This document shows positions 43,852 through 52,211 of a stretch of DNA of 64,000 nt, piece after piece. The number at the start of each line of letters is the position of its first letter. Positions within the stretch are counted from its first letter, which is position 1. Position numbers and translations under genes: made by a program. The notes under the pieces are model-generated. The model was given only the letters and a program-made list of their open reading frames with translations. It was not told where the DNA came from and made no database searches. The stretch is from contig CAZPRY010000006.1 of the NCBI GenBank assembly GCA_964589175.1, forward strand, positions 62,001 through 126,000, written 5' to 3'. This stretch comes from CAZPRY01 sp964589175. GTDB taxonomy: Bacteria; Fidelibacterota; UBA2242.

Positions 43852-44934
43852 TCAACGCTGGACCCGGGCCGAGCCTCCTTTGGCAAAAGCCTCGACTTCA
43901 GTCAGTTTCGCCATGGTCACATCGCCGGGAAAGGTCGTCAGCAAGGCACCGTGCGCCCAGCCCAGGCGCAGCGCTTCTTCCGGCGTCCTTCCGGTCAGAA
44001 TCCCGTAAATTAATCCCGTTGCAAAACCATCGCCGCCGCCGATCCGATCCAGCACATCCAGTTCGCAGGTCGGGCTGATGTACTCCCGGTTATTGTACCA
44101 GAGCACCCCGCCCCAGAAATGCCGGTTGCTGGATTTGACTTCCCGCAGCGTTGTGGCCACCGCCTTTATATTCGGAAATTGTTGCGTTACACGCCCGATC
44201 ATGTCGAAGAAGGTCTTGGTATCGAGTTTGGACTTTGCGGCAACTTCCGGCCCCTGAATGTTAAGCCCCATCTGAAGGTCTTCCTCGTTACCGATTAATA
44301 CATCAACATTTTCGACAATTCGTTTTAAGACTTCCTGGGCTTTTTGCAATCCGCCCATGGAAGACCATAACTTGGCGCGGTAGTTCAGATCAAAGGATGT
44401 GATTGCGCCGTGTTTTCTGGCAGCCTGCATTGCTTCGATGATTAATTCCGAGGTCGTTTCCGACAGGGCGGCGAAGATCCCGCCGGAATGAAACCAGCGT
44501 ACGCCCTTGCTGAAAATCGCCGGCCAGTCAAAATCGCCCGGTTTCAGTAAAGCGCCCGCTTCATTGGAACGGTTATAAAAAACCACCGGCGGGCGCACGC
44601 CAAAGCCGCGATCGCTGTATACCGTGGCGATATTCGGTCCGCGGACGCCGTCATGTTCGAACCATTTATAATGGGGCTGAACGCCCATCGCCCGGACTCT
44701 GTTCTGAACTAATTCGCCAATCCCATAATTCACCATGGCCGTGGCAATCCCGGTTTTCATCCCGAAGCAGTCGGACAAACCCGCCGCGACATTATATTCA
44801 CCACCGGAGACATGAATTTCCACGGAACTGGCTTTTCGAAATGGCACAACTCCGGGATCCAATCGGTGAACCAGCGCACCCAGGGATAGAAAATCAAGAT
44901 TACATTCATCGTTACGTATTTTCAACTCTTTCAT
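43852..44934 (-). CDS. kdgK: 2-keto-3-deoxygluconate kinase (PfkB family)
   Basis: PfkB-family sugar kinase of 360 residues predicted to phosphorylate KDG to KDPG, the step before the Eda aldolase. It shows the N-terminal VHVSGGEYNVA-type substrate pocket (IHVSGGEYNVAAGLSDCFG, about 45-63), a central RSNEAGALL, and the C-terminal anion-hole signature DRIGGGDGFATGLIYG (about 293-308) with the catalytic Asp. Some relatives act on other keto-sugar acids, but the neighbours kduI, kduD and uxuB-like argue for KDG. Confidence 0.85.
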   Translation of the reverse strand: MKELKIRNDECNLDFLSLGALVHRLDPGVVPFRKASSVEIHVSGGEYNVAAGLSDCFGMKTGIATAMVNYGIGELVQNRVRAMGVQPHYKWFEHDGVRGPNIATVYSDRGFGVRPPVVFYNRSNEAGALLKPGDFDWPAIFSKGVRWFHSGGIFAALSETTSELIIEAMQAARKHGAITSFDLNYRAKLWSSMGGLQKAQEVLKRIVENVDVLIGNEEDLQMGLNIQGPEVAAKSKLDTKTFFDMIGRVTQQFPNIKAVATTLREVKSSNRHFWGGVLWYNNREYISPTCELDVLDRIGGGDGFATGLIYGILTGRTPEEALRLGWAHGALLTTFPGDVTMAKLTEVEAFAKGGSARVQR

Positions 44935-44951
44935 AAAACACCCTTGGATTT

Positions 44952-46187
44952 TTATTTGCTTCTCAATCTATGTAAAATTTCACCGGCTTTTTCGACATAC
45001 AGGACATCTTCCCGGTTCTTCCATTCTTCGATATTGATCAAATCGGGATTCATATAACCGAGATTAATTTTTTTACAAATTTCTTCCGGGATGCCCGTTG
45101 CCAGTGTTACGGTAATGCGCGGTTTTTCAACACCATCGATAAACTCACCCACACCTTTCACATGCGTAGAATGAGCCATGATGCCGCCCGGAATATCGCG
45201 GAACCGATCCATCTGCTTCACGAAATAATCCCGCACGTGATAGCCGATCTGCTCGATATATTTGCCGTGCGTGACGGAGACCTCCTTGATATGCGGCGCG
45301 TAGATGATCAGCTCGCCGCCGTCCGCGACAACCGGCTCGAGTTTATACATGCATTTGCCGCCGGTCCAGAGATCGTCGTACATTTCCGGCGCGCGGGCGA
45401 GGACTCTTTTAAACGGCTTATCTTTGTAGATAATGTGCAACCGTTCCGACAGATCGGCGGCCTCGCTCCAGGCCTCTTCGGGCGTCCCGTCGAACAAACC
45501 GGCCAGTTCCTGCTTTTCGACAACCAGGCTCAAGCAGCGGCGCTCCGCCGGTATCAGCGCTGCGGCGGCATCGATCACCGCGCGTACCGGAGTATACTTT
45601 TTACCGATGATTCCGGGACTTGTGATCAAAGCTCCCAGCCAGTGGAACATGTCTATAATTTCCGGTCCCGCGATGCCCGGAAAGAAATATTTATTCCCGC
45701 CGGAGAAGCCGACGACTTCGTGCGGAAAGACCGGCCCGATCACAACCAGCATGTTGTAATGCATCACCAGCCGGTTGATGCTTACATCTACCGACTGCGA
45801 TAATTTCCCCCCGGAAAGCGCTTCAACCTGTTCCTTCGGCAGCGTCCCGAGCACTTCCAGGTGTTCGGGATCTTTCCACTGGTGATTGAAAAAACGGGCT
45901 TTGGAAAAGCGCCGGGCGCGTTCTTCGCGCGTGATGCCGACGCGCCGGTAAATGGCCTCCTCGCTCATCGGCGGATGCGTACCCAGAGCTATCAAAAAAT
46001 CGACCGTCGCGCAGCGTCCCTGAAGAAGGTCATAAACCACCGGAAAAATCCGGTCGATCGGGGCCGTACGCGTGTTGTCGGGAATGATAAAAAGCACCCG
46101 CTTCCCGTAAATCCGCCATTCCTCGAAGGCAGCGCTGATCTTTTCTTTGATCTGTTGATCGTTCAACATTTTCATACTCATTGACAT
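44952..46187 (-). CDS. LarA-family (lactate racemase-like) protein
   Basis: Member of the nickel-pincer LarA family (DUF2088). The 411 residues have the N-terminal IIPDNTRTAP segment (about 34-43), ALGTHPPMSEE (about 73-83), the histidines and lysine expected to hold the nickel-pincer cofactor in FPHEVVGFSGGNKYFFPG (about 154-171), and GHATHV-like C-terminal sequence (AHSTHVKG). Characterised relatives racemise lactate, malate or epimerise sugar acids such as gluconate. Within an operon for mannonate/KDG metabolism an aldonate 2-epimerase activity is the natural inference. The genes for the cofactor (larB, larC, larE) are not in this window. Confidence 0.8.
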   Translation of the reverse strand: MSMSMKMLNDQQIKEKISAAFEEWRIYGKRVLFIIPDNTRTAPIDRIFPVVYDLLQGRCATVDFLIALGTHPPMSEEAIYRRVGITREERARRFSKARFFNHQWKDPEHLEVLGTLPKEQVEALSGGKLSQSVDVSINRLVMHYNMLVVIGPVFPHEVVGFSGGNKYFFPGIAGPEIIDMFHWLGALITSPGIIGKKYTPVRAVIDAAAALIPAERRCLSLVVEKQELAGLFDGTPEEAWSEAADLSERLHIIYKDKPFKRVLARAPEMYDDLWTGGKCMYKLEPVVADGGELIIYAPHIKEVSVTHGKYIEQIGYHVRDYFVKQMDRFRDIPGGIMAHSTHVKGVGEFIDGVEKPRITVTLATGIPEEICKKINLGYMNPDLINIEEWKNREDVLYVEKAGEILHRLRSK

Positions 46188-46240
46188 TACGGATGCCCGG
46201 TAATCCTTAAATCTACCGATTCATTCCAACAAAAATTCGC

Positions 46241-47008
46241 CTATCTCGCGAGCCAGCCGCCGTCCACGGCCACCGTATAGCCCTGCATATAGGCCGACGC
46301 CTCCGATGCCAGAAACACCGCGATTCCCTGCAAATCCTCGGGCTTGCCCCAGCGGCCGGCCGGAATGCGCTCCAGGATAGCCTGGTTGCGTTTCTCATCG
46401 GCTCGCAGGGCGGCCGTATTGTCCGTAGCCATGTAGCCCGGCGCAATGGCGTTGACATTGATGCCGTGCGGAGCCAGCTCATTCGCCATGAGCCGCGTCA
46501 AACCCATGACTGCGCTTTTGGAGGCGGTGTACGAAGGCACCAGGATTCCGCCCTGAAAAGACAGCATCGAAGCGATATTGATTACTTTACCGCCGGCACC
46601 CTTTTTAATCATAACGCGCGCCACGGCCTGCGTCAGGAAGAACAGCGATTTCTGGTTAATGTTGATGACATCGTCCCAGTCTTTCTCGGAAAATTCGGTC
46701 AGCGGAGCGCGCCGGATAATTCCGGCGTTGTTGACTAAAATATCAATCTTGCCAAAAGCTTTCAGGGTTGTCTGCACAATCTCATCAATACAGGCGATCG
46801 ATGATAAATCCGCCTGAATGCTGACCGCTTTACGTCCCAGTTTTTCGATTTTCTGAAGGGATTCGTCGACCGGCAGCAGGTCTACCAAAGCCACATCGGC
46901 GCCCGCTTCGGCCAATCCCAGTGCGATCGCCTGTCCCAATCCGCGGGCGGCTCCTGTCACAAGGGCAGTTTTACCATCCAGTGAGAACTTTGCTAATATT
47001 CCGGACAT
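46241..47008 (-). CDS. kduD: 2-dehydro-3-deoxy-D-gluconate 5-dehydrogenase KduD
   Basis: Short-chain dehydrogenase that reduces 2,5-diketo-3-deoxygluconate to KDG in pectin breakdown. The 255 residues have FSLDGKTALVTGAARGLGQA (about 8-27) with the NAD-binding glycines, NNAGIIRRAP (about 91-100, a KduD-typical sequence), and the catalytic Ser-Tyr-Lys with PSYTASKSAV (about 157-166). The presence of kduI in the same operon supports the assignment. Confidence 0.88.
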   Translation of the reverse strand: MSGILAKFSLDGKTALVTGAARGLGQAIALGLAEAGADVALVDLLPVDESLQKIEKLGRKAVSIQADLSSIACIDEIVQTTLKAFGKIDILVNNAGIIRRAPLTEFSEKDWDDVININQKSLFFLTQAVARVMIKKGAGGKVINIASMLSFQGGILVPSYTASKSAVMGLTRLMANELAPHGINVNAIAPGYMATDNTAALRADEKRNQAILERIPAGRWGKPEDLQGIAVFLASEASAYMQGYTVAVDGGWLAR

Positions 47009-47056
47009 TTTTCACCCTTTCTTTCATCATCTGAAACTTCACTTTGCTTGCGCAAC

Positions 47057-47878
47057 TCACACCCCGCTGTACGCCGAAAATCCGCCGTCGATCGGCAAGA
47101 CGATGCCGGTGATGAAACGCGACTCGGGCGATAGTAGCCAGAGCACGGAACCAAGTAAATCCTCCGGCTCGCCGAAACGTCCCAACGGCGTATGCTCGAT
47201 GATCTTGCGCCCCCGGTCCGTCAACTCGCCGCTTTTTTCATCGGTAAGCAGGAAGCGGTTCTGCTGCGTCAGGAAGAAGCCGGGTGCGATGGCATTCACC
47301 CGGATATTGGGCGAATACTCCTGCGCCATGTGCACCGCCAGCCATTGCGTAAAATTGCTCACGGCGGCCTTGGCGGCCGAATAAGCAGGGATGCGGGTCA
47401 GCGGGCGAAAGGCGTTCATGGAGGATACGTTGAGGATTACACCCTCATCCTGTTCGACCATGATCGCCCCGAAAACCTGGCTCGGCAAAATCGTACCCAG
47501 CAGGTTCAGGTCCGTCACAAAACTCAGGGCCTCTTTCGGCAGATCGAAAAACGACTTATCGCTTCCGGTGCTGGCCTTGGGGCTATTGCCGCCAGCCGCA
47601 TTAATCAGGAAATCGATCTTGCCGCAATGGACGGAAATCGTTTTGGCCGCATCTTCAAGGGATTTTTTTTCGAGTACGTTGGTCTTAATTGCGAGCAATC
47701 TCTCGCCGTATTTTTCGGAGCGCGGCAGGTTGTCGATGTTCAGATCGAGAACTGCTACCTTCGCGCCGCATTCCAGGAGCGCTTCGGTAAATCCCGAACC
47801 CAGGATACCGGCGCCGCCGGTGATCACCGCACACTTTCCCCTAAAGTCATATCGTTTCGCGAAATCAATCTTTTCCAT
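47057..47878 (-). CDS. uxuB: SDR-type D-mannonate oxidoreductase (fructuronate reductase), UxuB/YjmF-like
   Basis: Short-chain dehydrogenase of 273 residues, predicted to reduce D-fructuronate to D-mannonate. Its nucleotide motif CAVITGGAGILGSGF (about 16-30) and the INAAGGNSPKAST segment (about 88-100) resemble the SDR form of mannonate oxidoreductase (Bacillus YjmF type), which is unrelated to the E. coli UxuB fold. The active-site pattern IPAYSAAKAAV lies at about 165-175. It sits next to kduD, a paralogous SDR. Confidence 0.77.
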   Translation of the reverse strand: MEKIDFAKRYDFRGKCAVITGGAGILGSGFTEALLECGAKVAVLDLNIDNLPRSEKYGERLLAIKTNVLEKKSLEDAAKTISVHCGKIDFLINAAGGNSPKASTGSDKSFFDLPKEALSFVTDLNLLGTILPSQVFGAIMVEQDEGVILNVSSMNAFRPLTRIPAYSAAKAAVSNFTQWLAVHMAQEYSPNIRVNAIAPGFFLTQQNRFLLTDEKSGELTDRGRKIIEHTPLGRFGEPEDLLGSVLWLLSPESRFITGIVLPIDGGFSAYSGV

Positions 47879-47914
47879 TTTTACTCTCTGTTTCAGTGTT
47901 GGTAAGCCGGCGGT

Positions 47915-48796
47915 TTATTCATCACCGCCTTTTTCGCGAGCCACTACATCCCGCAAAAACTCCAGGAACGGCCCGGCAAATTCTTTTCTGCGTAGCGCGA
48001 ATTCCACCGTCGTTTTCAGGTAATCGAGCTTGTTGCCGATGTCGTGGCGCTTGCCTTCGAATTGATAAGCATAGATATTTTCGCGCGTCAACAGCAGGCG
48101 CAGCGCATCCGTCAACTGGATTTCATTGTGCTTGCCCGGCTTCACCTGTTCGAGCACCTTATAAATTTCCGGCGTCAGCACGTAGCGCCCGGCTACGGCC
48201 AGATTCGAGGGACTCTGCCCGACGGCCGGTTTTTCGATCATATCGGAAATGCGGTAGATGCGGTCGTCAATGGCCTTCCCATCGACGATCCCGTAGCGGT
48301 CCACCTTGTCCGACGGCACGACTTCCACGGCAATCACGCTCTGTTGGTACTGGTTATAAACATCGATCAGCTGCTGGGTCACCGGTATCACCGAATCGAT
48401 GATCGTATCGCCCAGCATCACCACGAACGGCTCGTCGCCGGTATGCTGGTGGGCATAGGAAATCGCATCGCCAAGCCCCTTCAACTCTTTCTGGCGAATG
48501 AAGTGGATATTGGCCATTTCCCCCAGCCGGCTGACCTCATGGTACAGGTCTTCTTTGCCTTTTTCATCGAGCAGCAGTTCCAGTTCCGGGCTGCGGTCGA
48601 AATGATCTTCGATGGCGCGTTTCCCTTTCCCGGATATGATCAGAATATCCTCGATGCCGGAATCGATCGCCTCCTGGACAACATACTGAATGGTCGGCGT
48701 ATCGATAATCGGCAGCATCTCTTTGGGCTGGGCTTTCGTCACCGGTAAAAACCGCGTCCCCAATCCGGCGGCCGGTATCACTGCTTTTCGAACCAT
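47915..48796 (-). CDS. galU: UTP-sugar-1-phosphate uridylyltransferase, GalU type
   Basis: Forms UDP-sugars from UTP and a sugar 1-phosphate. The 293 residues carry the nucleotidyltransferase start IPAAGLGTRFLPVTKAQPKE (about 7-26), the VMLGDTII motif (about 129-136) and the GKHNEIQLTDA segment (about 213-223), all GalU-like. An AGGAG site precedes the ATG by eight bases. Its placement 14 bases after a glucuronokinase gene, inside a uronate operon, suggests that its physiological substrate may be glucuronate 1-phosphate rather than, or as well as, glucose 1-phosphate. Confidence 0.9.
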   Translation of the reverse strand: MVRKAVIPAAGLGTRFLPVTKAQPKEMLPIIDTPTIQYVVQEAIDSGIEDILIISGKGKRAIEDHFDRSPELELLLDEKGKEDLYHEVSRLGEMANIHFIRQKELKGLGDAISYAHQHTGDEPFVVMLGDTIIDSVIPVTQQLIDVYNQYQQSVIAVEVVPSDKVDRYGIVDGKAIDDRIYRISDMIEKPAVGQSPSNLAVAGRYVLTPEIYKVLEQVKPGKHNEIQLTDALRLLLTRENIYAYQFEGKRHDIGNKLDYLKTTVEFALRRKEFAGPFLEFLRDVVAREKGGDE

Positions 48797-48810
48797 ATCT
48801 GCATCTCCTG

Positions 48811-49806
48811 TTATAAAATAAACGGTTTGATCACGCGCGCGTCGATTTTCTTCAGGGCCGGAATCAGGCGGTTCAGCATCGCATCGTCTTTATAAATGCC
48901 GACAATAGCGCCACCGGAACCGGCAAATTTGGCCGAAGCGCCGCAGGCCCGGGCAGTCTTAACCAACTCCAGATTGGAAGCCGAAATCGGCATGATCCTG
49001 CGCCGCAGGTCGAAATTACGATTCATCAATTCAAATAATTCCTCATGATTCCCGCTTTCGATGGCCGTTTTTCCGGCTTCGGCCAGACCCGCGATTTCAT
49101 TCAAGGCGGCGAGCGTTACGGGGTCTTTTTTCTCGTAGCGGAGGCGGATGTCGTTCAGAACCTTGCCGGACTCCTTGCTCAAATTGGTCTTATATGCGAT
49201 GTAGAGTTTCGGCAGGCGGGCTACGTCAACGCGGACATAATTGCCATGCCCCGTTTTCTGCATGTGCTGCCGCTCGAAATCCATATAGACACAACCTTCA
49301 TAGACCTGGATTACCCGGTCCTGCAACCCGGCGTTGATACTGAGCTGCTCGGTCTCGACCTTGAGAATCAAGGTCGGCAAATAGGGTTTTGCGACCCGTA
49401 CGCCGTAGAAGCGGATCAGGGCTTTCATGGTCGCCGTAACGATGGCACTCGAACCGGCCAGCCCGACCTGGCGCGGAATACTGGAATGAAACTGGATCGT
49501 GAAATTCTTGTTCTCAATGCGGATATTCTGTTCGCGGCAGTAGTCGGCAAAGGTCACAATCGCGGCTTTGATCAGGCGCTCCCCGCCGTAATAGCCCAGC
49601 GCCGTGGTCTGTTCGATGAGCTCATTCAGGTTACGGTACTGCCGTTTATCGCTCGAAATCGGATCGATCTGCAATGTCGGTGAATCGTAGAGTTGAATGT
49701 GGGCCCCGAAATTACGCACGCTGATGGAGATGGTCTTACCGAAATAGCCGTCCGACGGATTCCCCAGCAAACCGGCTCTGGCATAGGCGCGCTCTTCAAT
49801 AATCAT
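48811..49806 (-). CDS. Glucuronokinase (GHMP kinase family)
   Basis: GHMP-fold kinase predicted to make D-glucuronate 1-phosphate from D-glucuronate and ATP. Over its 331 residues it recalls plant glucuronokinase closely: RAYARAGLLGNPSDGYFGKT (about 6-25), YYGGERLIKA (about 72-81), the ATP loop IPRQVGLAGSSAIV (about 110-123), AGLQDRVIQVYEG (about 164-176), MNRNFDLRRR (about 268-277) and KFAGSGGAIVG (about 298-308). Such kinases are not part of known uronate catabolism; next to a GalU-type enzyme it predicts salvage of free glucuronate to UDP-glucuronate for surface polymers. The alternative is a kinase for another sugar acid. Confidence 0.82.
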   Translation of the reverse strand: MIIEERAYARAGLLGNPSDGYFGKTISISVRNFGAHIQLYDSPTLQIDPISSDKRQYRNLNELIEQTTALGYYGGERLIKAAIVTFADYCREQNIRIENKNFTIQFHSSIPRQVGLAGSSAIVTATMKALIRFYGVRVAKPYLPTLILKVETEQLSINAGLQDRVIQVYEGCVYMDFERQHMQKTGHGNYVRVDVARLPKLYIAYKTNLSKESGKVLNDIRLRYEKKDPVTLAALNEIAGLAEAGKTAIESGNHEELFELMNRNFDLRRRIMPISASNLELVKTARACGASAKFAGSGGAIVGIYKDDAMLNRLIPALKKIDARVIKPFIL

Positions 49807-49881
49807 AGCATCAATTCCTTGAATTTCTTCCGGCGGGAGTGACTACCTCACTACCTGAAAAAGGTTACCCACAGGGGAAGA

Positions 49882-50712
49882 CTATTTCAGCTTTTCCATT
49901 TTGATAAAATCCATATCGTCGAATTCCTGGTTTTCGCCGCCCATGCCCCAGATGAAACTGTAGTTGCTGGTCCCGGCACCGGCATGGATTGACCAGCTGG
50001 GCGACAGCACGGCTTCTTTATTTTTAACCAGCAGATGACGGGTTTCTTCGGGCGCGCCCATGAAGTGAAAGACGCGGGCCTCTTTGTCCATGTCAAAGTA
50101 AAAATAGATTTCCGTGCGGCGGGCATGGGTGTGGGCGGGCATCGTATTCCAGACGCTGCCGGACGCCAGGATGGTCACGCCCATCACCAACTGGCAACTC
50201 TCCGCCACGCCGGGCCGGATGTACTGAAAAATGGTGCGAACATTCGCCGCTTCGACTGTTCCGAGATCGACGCGATTGGCCTGCGCCTGAGGGATCAATT
50301 TGGTCGGAAATTCCCGGTGGGCCGGGTAACTCTGGATGTAATACTCCGCCGGTTTTTCGGGATCGGCGCTGGCAAAGCGGATATCTTTGGCTCCGCGCCC
50401 GATATAGAGCGCATCCAGATTTTCCAGGACAAACTCCTTATCGTCCACTTTGATTTTACCGGTAGCACCGATGTTGATCACACCCGTTTCGCGGCGCTGG
50501 GCAAAATAGTCACTGGCCAGCTCTTTACCGCCTTTGAGCGCGAGCTTCTGTTTGGTCGGAACCGCGCCGGCGATTACCGCCCGCTCCGTATCGCTATACA
50601 TCAGGTTCAGTTTCCCTTCCTCAAATAACTTTCTGATCAAAAAGGTCTCCCGTAACTCCACCGTATTCATCCGGGCAAAGCGGACCGGATCCGCCAGATA
50701 TTTGACTTCCAT
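49882..50712 (-). CDS. kduI: 5-keto-4-deoxyuronate isomerase KduI
   Basis: Cupin-fold zinc isomerase converting 5-keto-4-deoxyuronate, produced from unsaturated oligogalacturonides, to 2,5-diketo-3-deoxygluconate. The start at 50712 has AGGAGG four to five bases upstream and gives 276 residues, the family length; a longer frame to 50817 is rejected. The zinc site is in MPAHTHARRTEIYFYFD (about 193-209) and the C-terminal WSIHAGAGTSNYSFIWGMGG is highly typical. A terminator hairpin separates it from the regulator gene upstream. Confidence 0.95.
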   Translation of the reverse strand: MEVKYLADPVRFARMNTVELRETFLIRKLFEEGKLNLMYSDTERAVIAGAVPTKQKLALKGGKELASDYFAQRRETGVINIGATGKIKVDDKEFVLENLDALYIGRGAKDIRFASADPEKPAEYYIQSYPAHREFPTKLIPQAQANRVDLGTVEAANVRTIFQYIRPGVAESCQLVMGVTILASGSVWNTMPAHTHARRTEIYFYFDMDKEARVFHFMGAPEETRHLLVKNKEAVLSPSWSIHAGAGTSNYSFIWGMGGENQEFDDMDFIKMEKLK

Positions 50713-50739
50713 ACATCCTCCTAAAAATTCATTTAATTC

Positions 50740-50760
50740 AAAAAATGTCCGGATCGGACA
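50740..50760 (-). terminator. Intrinsic terminator between the GntR-type regulator and kduI
   Basis: On the minus strand, TGTCCG, loop ATC, CGGACA is followed directly by six T. It lies 32 bases after the regulator stop and before the kduI ribosome-binding site, so regulator and catabolic genes may be expressed at different levels or kduI may have its own promoter. Confidence 0.65.
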
Positions 50761-50791
50761 ATCCACAATATTCAGGCATGGTGCGCATTTA

Positions 50792-51901
50792 TCATCTATC
50801 CTGCCCATTTCCGGCACCGCAGGAGTTGCGCACCACCAGCGTCGGCGCCAAAATCCGGCGGCGTGTGATCACTTCATTATTGATCTTGCGGATTAATGTA
50901 TTAACGGCCAGTTTACCAATCTCCTCGGTCGGCTGGTGGATCGTGGTTAGCGGCACCGGCGCGGTTAATCCCTGGGTAATGTCGTCGAATCCCACAATAG
51001 CCACGTCCGCCGGAACCTTCAATCCCGCATCAAGCACCGCTCGCTGAAATCCCAGGGCCGCCAGATCGTTATAGACAAAAACCGCCTCCGACCGGGATGC
51101 CAGCGACGCGAAGCTGTCGCCGATTTCATAGCCAGATTCGTAATCGCGCCATTCACCGCGCTGGCCCAGGCGATAGACATCTTCCGGATGCGCCGCCAAA
51201 TCGTAATGCGCCAGCGCCTGCAGATAGCCGCGCTGCCTCAACTCGCCCACGCGGTTACCCTCTTCGCCATCGATATAGCCGATTCTTGTATACCCGAGCC
51301 GGATCAGGTGCTCCGTCGCGATATATCCTCCCTGTTCGTGATCCGTGCCTACGAAACAGATGTCTTCATCAACGATATAAGACACCAGAACATAGGGAAA
51401 ATTCCCGCGTTCCAAGTTCCTGATCGGAGGGGAAGCCGTGTAACGATGGCTCATCGAGGCGATGATAATTCCGTTGACGCCCAAATTTAAAAAATGTTCA
51501 ATCTGGCTTTCTTCAACGTCCGCCTGGTTGCTGGAGTTGGCCAGCAGCAAATTGTAGCGGTTGCCGTATGCGGCCCGTTCGACACTGGTCAGGATCCGGG
51601 AGAAGAAGGGACTATTCAGATCGCGCAGCACAAAACCGATCGTCGGGCTCCCGGAATAATCAATGTGATTCTGAGGCTGGGCTACGTATGTGCCCTTGCC
51701 AACCCGGCTGAACAGGACACCTTCGCGAATCAGATCGGCCACCGCCTTTTTCACCGTAATCGGGCTGACGTTATAGCGCCTCGAGAGCTCCTGCTGGGAA
51801 CCGACCTGCTCGCCGACTTTGTATTCGCCCGAGTCGATGCGGGCGCGGATATCTTCCGCAACCTGCCGATAAAGCGGAACCGGACTGTTCAGGTCAATCA
51901 C
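50792..51901 (-). CDS. GntR-LacI hybrid transcriptional regulator (AraR type)
   Basis: Transcription factor of 369 residues with an N-terminal GntR winged helix (PLYRQVAEDIRARIDSGEYK, about 8-27; QELSRRYNVSPITVKKAV, about 37-54) and a LacI/periplasmic-binding-protein-like effector domain from about residue 75 (GFVLRDLNSPFFS... AIVGFDDITQGLTAPVPLTT). The start is GTG. It heads the uronate operon and probably responds to a uronate or KDG-type sugar acid. A palindrome lies between its promoter and its start, which suggests autoregulation. Confidence 0.9.
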   Translation of the reverse strand: MIDLNSPVPLYRQVAEDIRARIDSGEYKVGEQVGSQQELSRRYNVSPITVKKAVADLIREGVLFSRVGKGTYVAQPQNHIDYSGSPTIGFVLRDLNSPFFSRILTSVERAAYGNRYNLLLANSSNQADVEESQIEHFLNLGVNGIIIASMSHRYTASPPIRNLERGNFPYVLVSYIVDEDICFVGTDHEQGGYIATEHLIRLGYTRIGYIDGEEGNRVGELRQRGYLQALAHYDLAAHPEDVYRLGQRGEWRDYESGYEIGDSFASLASRSEAVFVYNDLAALGFQRAVLDAGLKVPADVAIVGFDDITQGLTAPVPLTTIHQPTEEIGKLAVNTLIRKINNEVITRRRILAPTLVVRNSCGAGNGQDR

Positions 51902-51979
51902 TTTTACGCCCCGTACTCATTGAATTTATCGTTTTCATCCAAGCCATTTCGTGAACAAAAAGAATCGTGTTTCCCTGGT

Positions 51980-51993
51980 CCTGGTATACCAGG
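51980..51993. promoter_or_regulatory. 14-bp palindromic operator candidate
   Basis: CCTGGTATACCAGG is a perfect palindrome placed just downstream of the regulator's predicted -10 box, where bound protein would block transcription. Its core TGGTATACCA resembles the operator known for GntR-family uronate regulators ExuR/UxuR of E. coli. It probably binds the product of the adjacent gene. Confidence 0.65.
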
Positions 51994-52000
51994 TATGCTC

Positions 52001-52029
52001 AATATAAAGATTCATCTGTTGCGATGCAA
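52001..52029 (-). promoter_or_regulatory. Candidate promoter of the uronate operon regulator
   Basis: On the minus strand TTGCAT (complement of 52024-52029) and TATATT (complement of 52001-52006) are exactly 17 bases apart. The palindromic operator follows directly. On the plus strand the same region contains GTTGC-GAT-GCAAC and six T (52018-52036), a weak terminator-like hairpin that could block transcripts entering deoC. Confidence 0.6.
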
Positions 52030-52211
52030 CTTTTTTCTTCTCGGGTATCGGCCTCGTTTTAACGGATGTCATTTCATGCAAAACAATGACGAAATAACGG
52101 ATTGTTGTGAATGCAGCTTTATTGTTTTATTTTATACTAAAATTCGATACCGTCGAGGATTGAAATTACAGCGGTATTGCTTCCCGGAATAAGCACACTG
52201 AGGAGAATATT

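Noticed and set aside
52018..52036. Intrinsic terminator GTTGC-GAT-GCAAC-T6 on the plus strand
   Set aside because: No plus-strand gene ends before it and the same bases form the -35 box of the regulator promoter, so it was not listed as a separate terminator.
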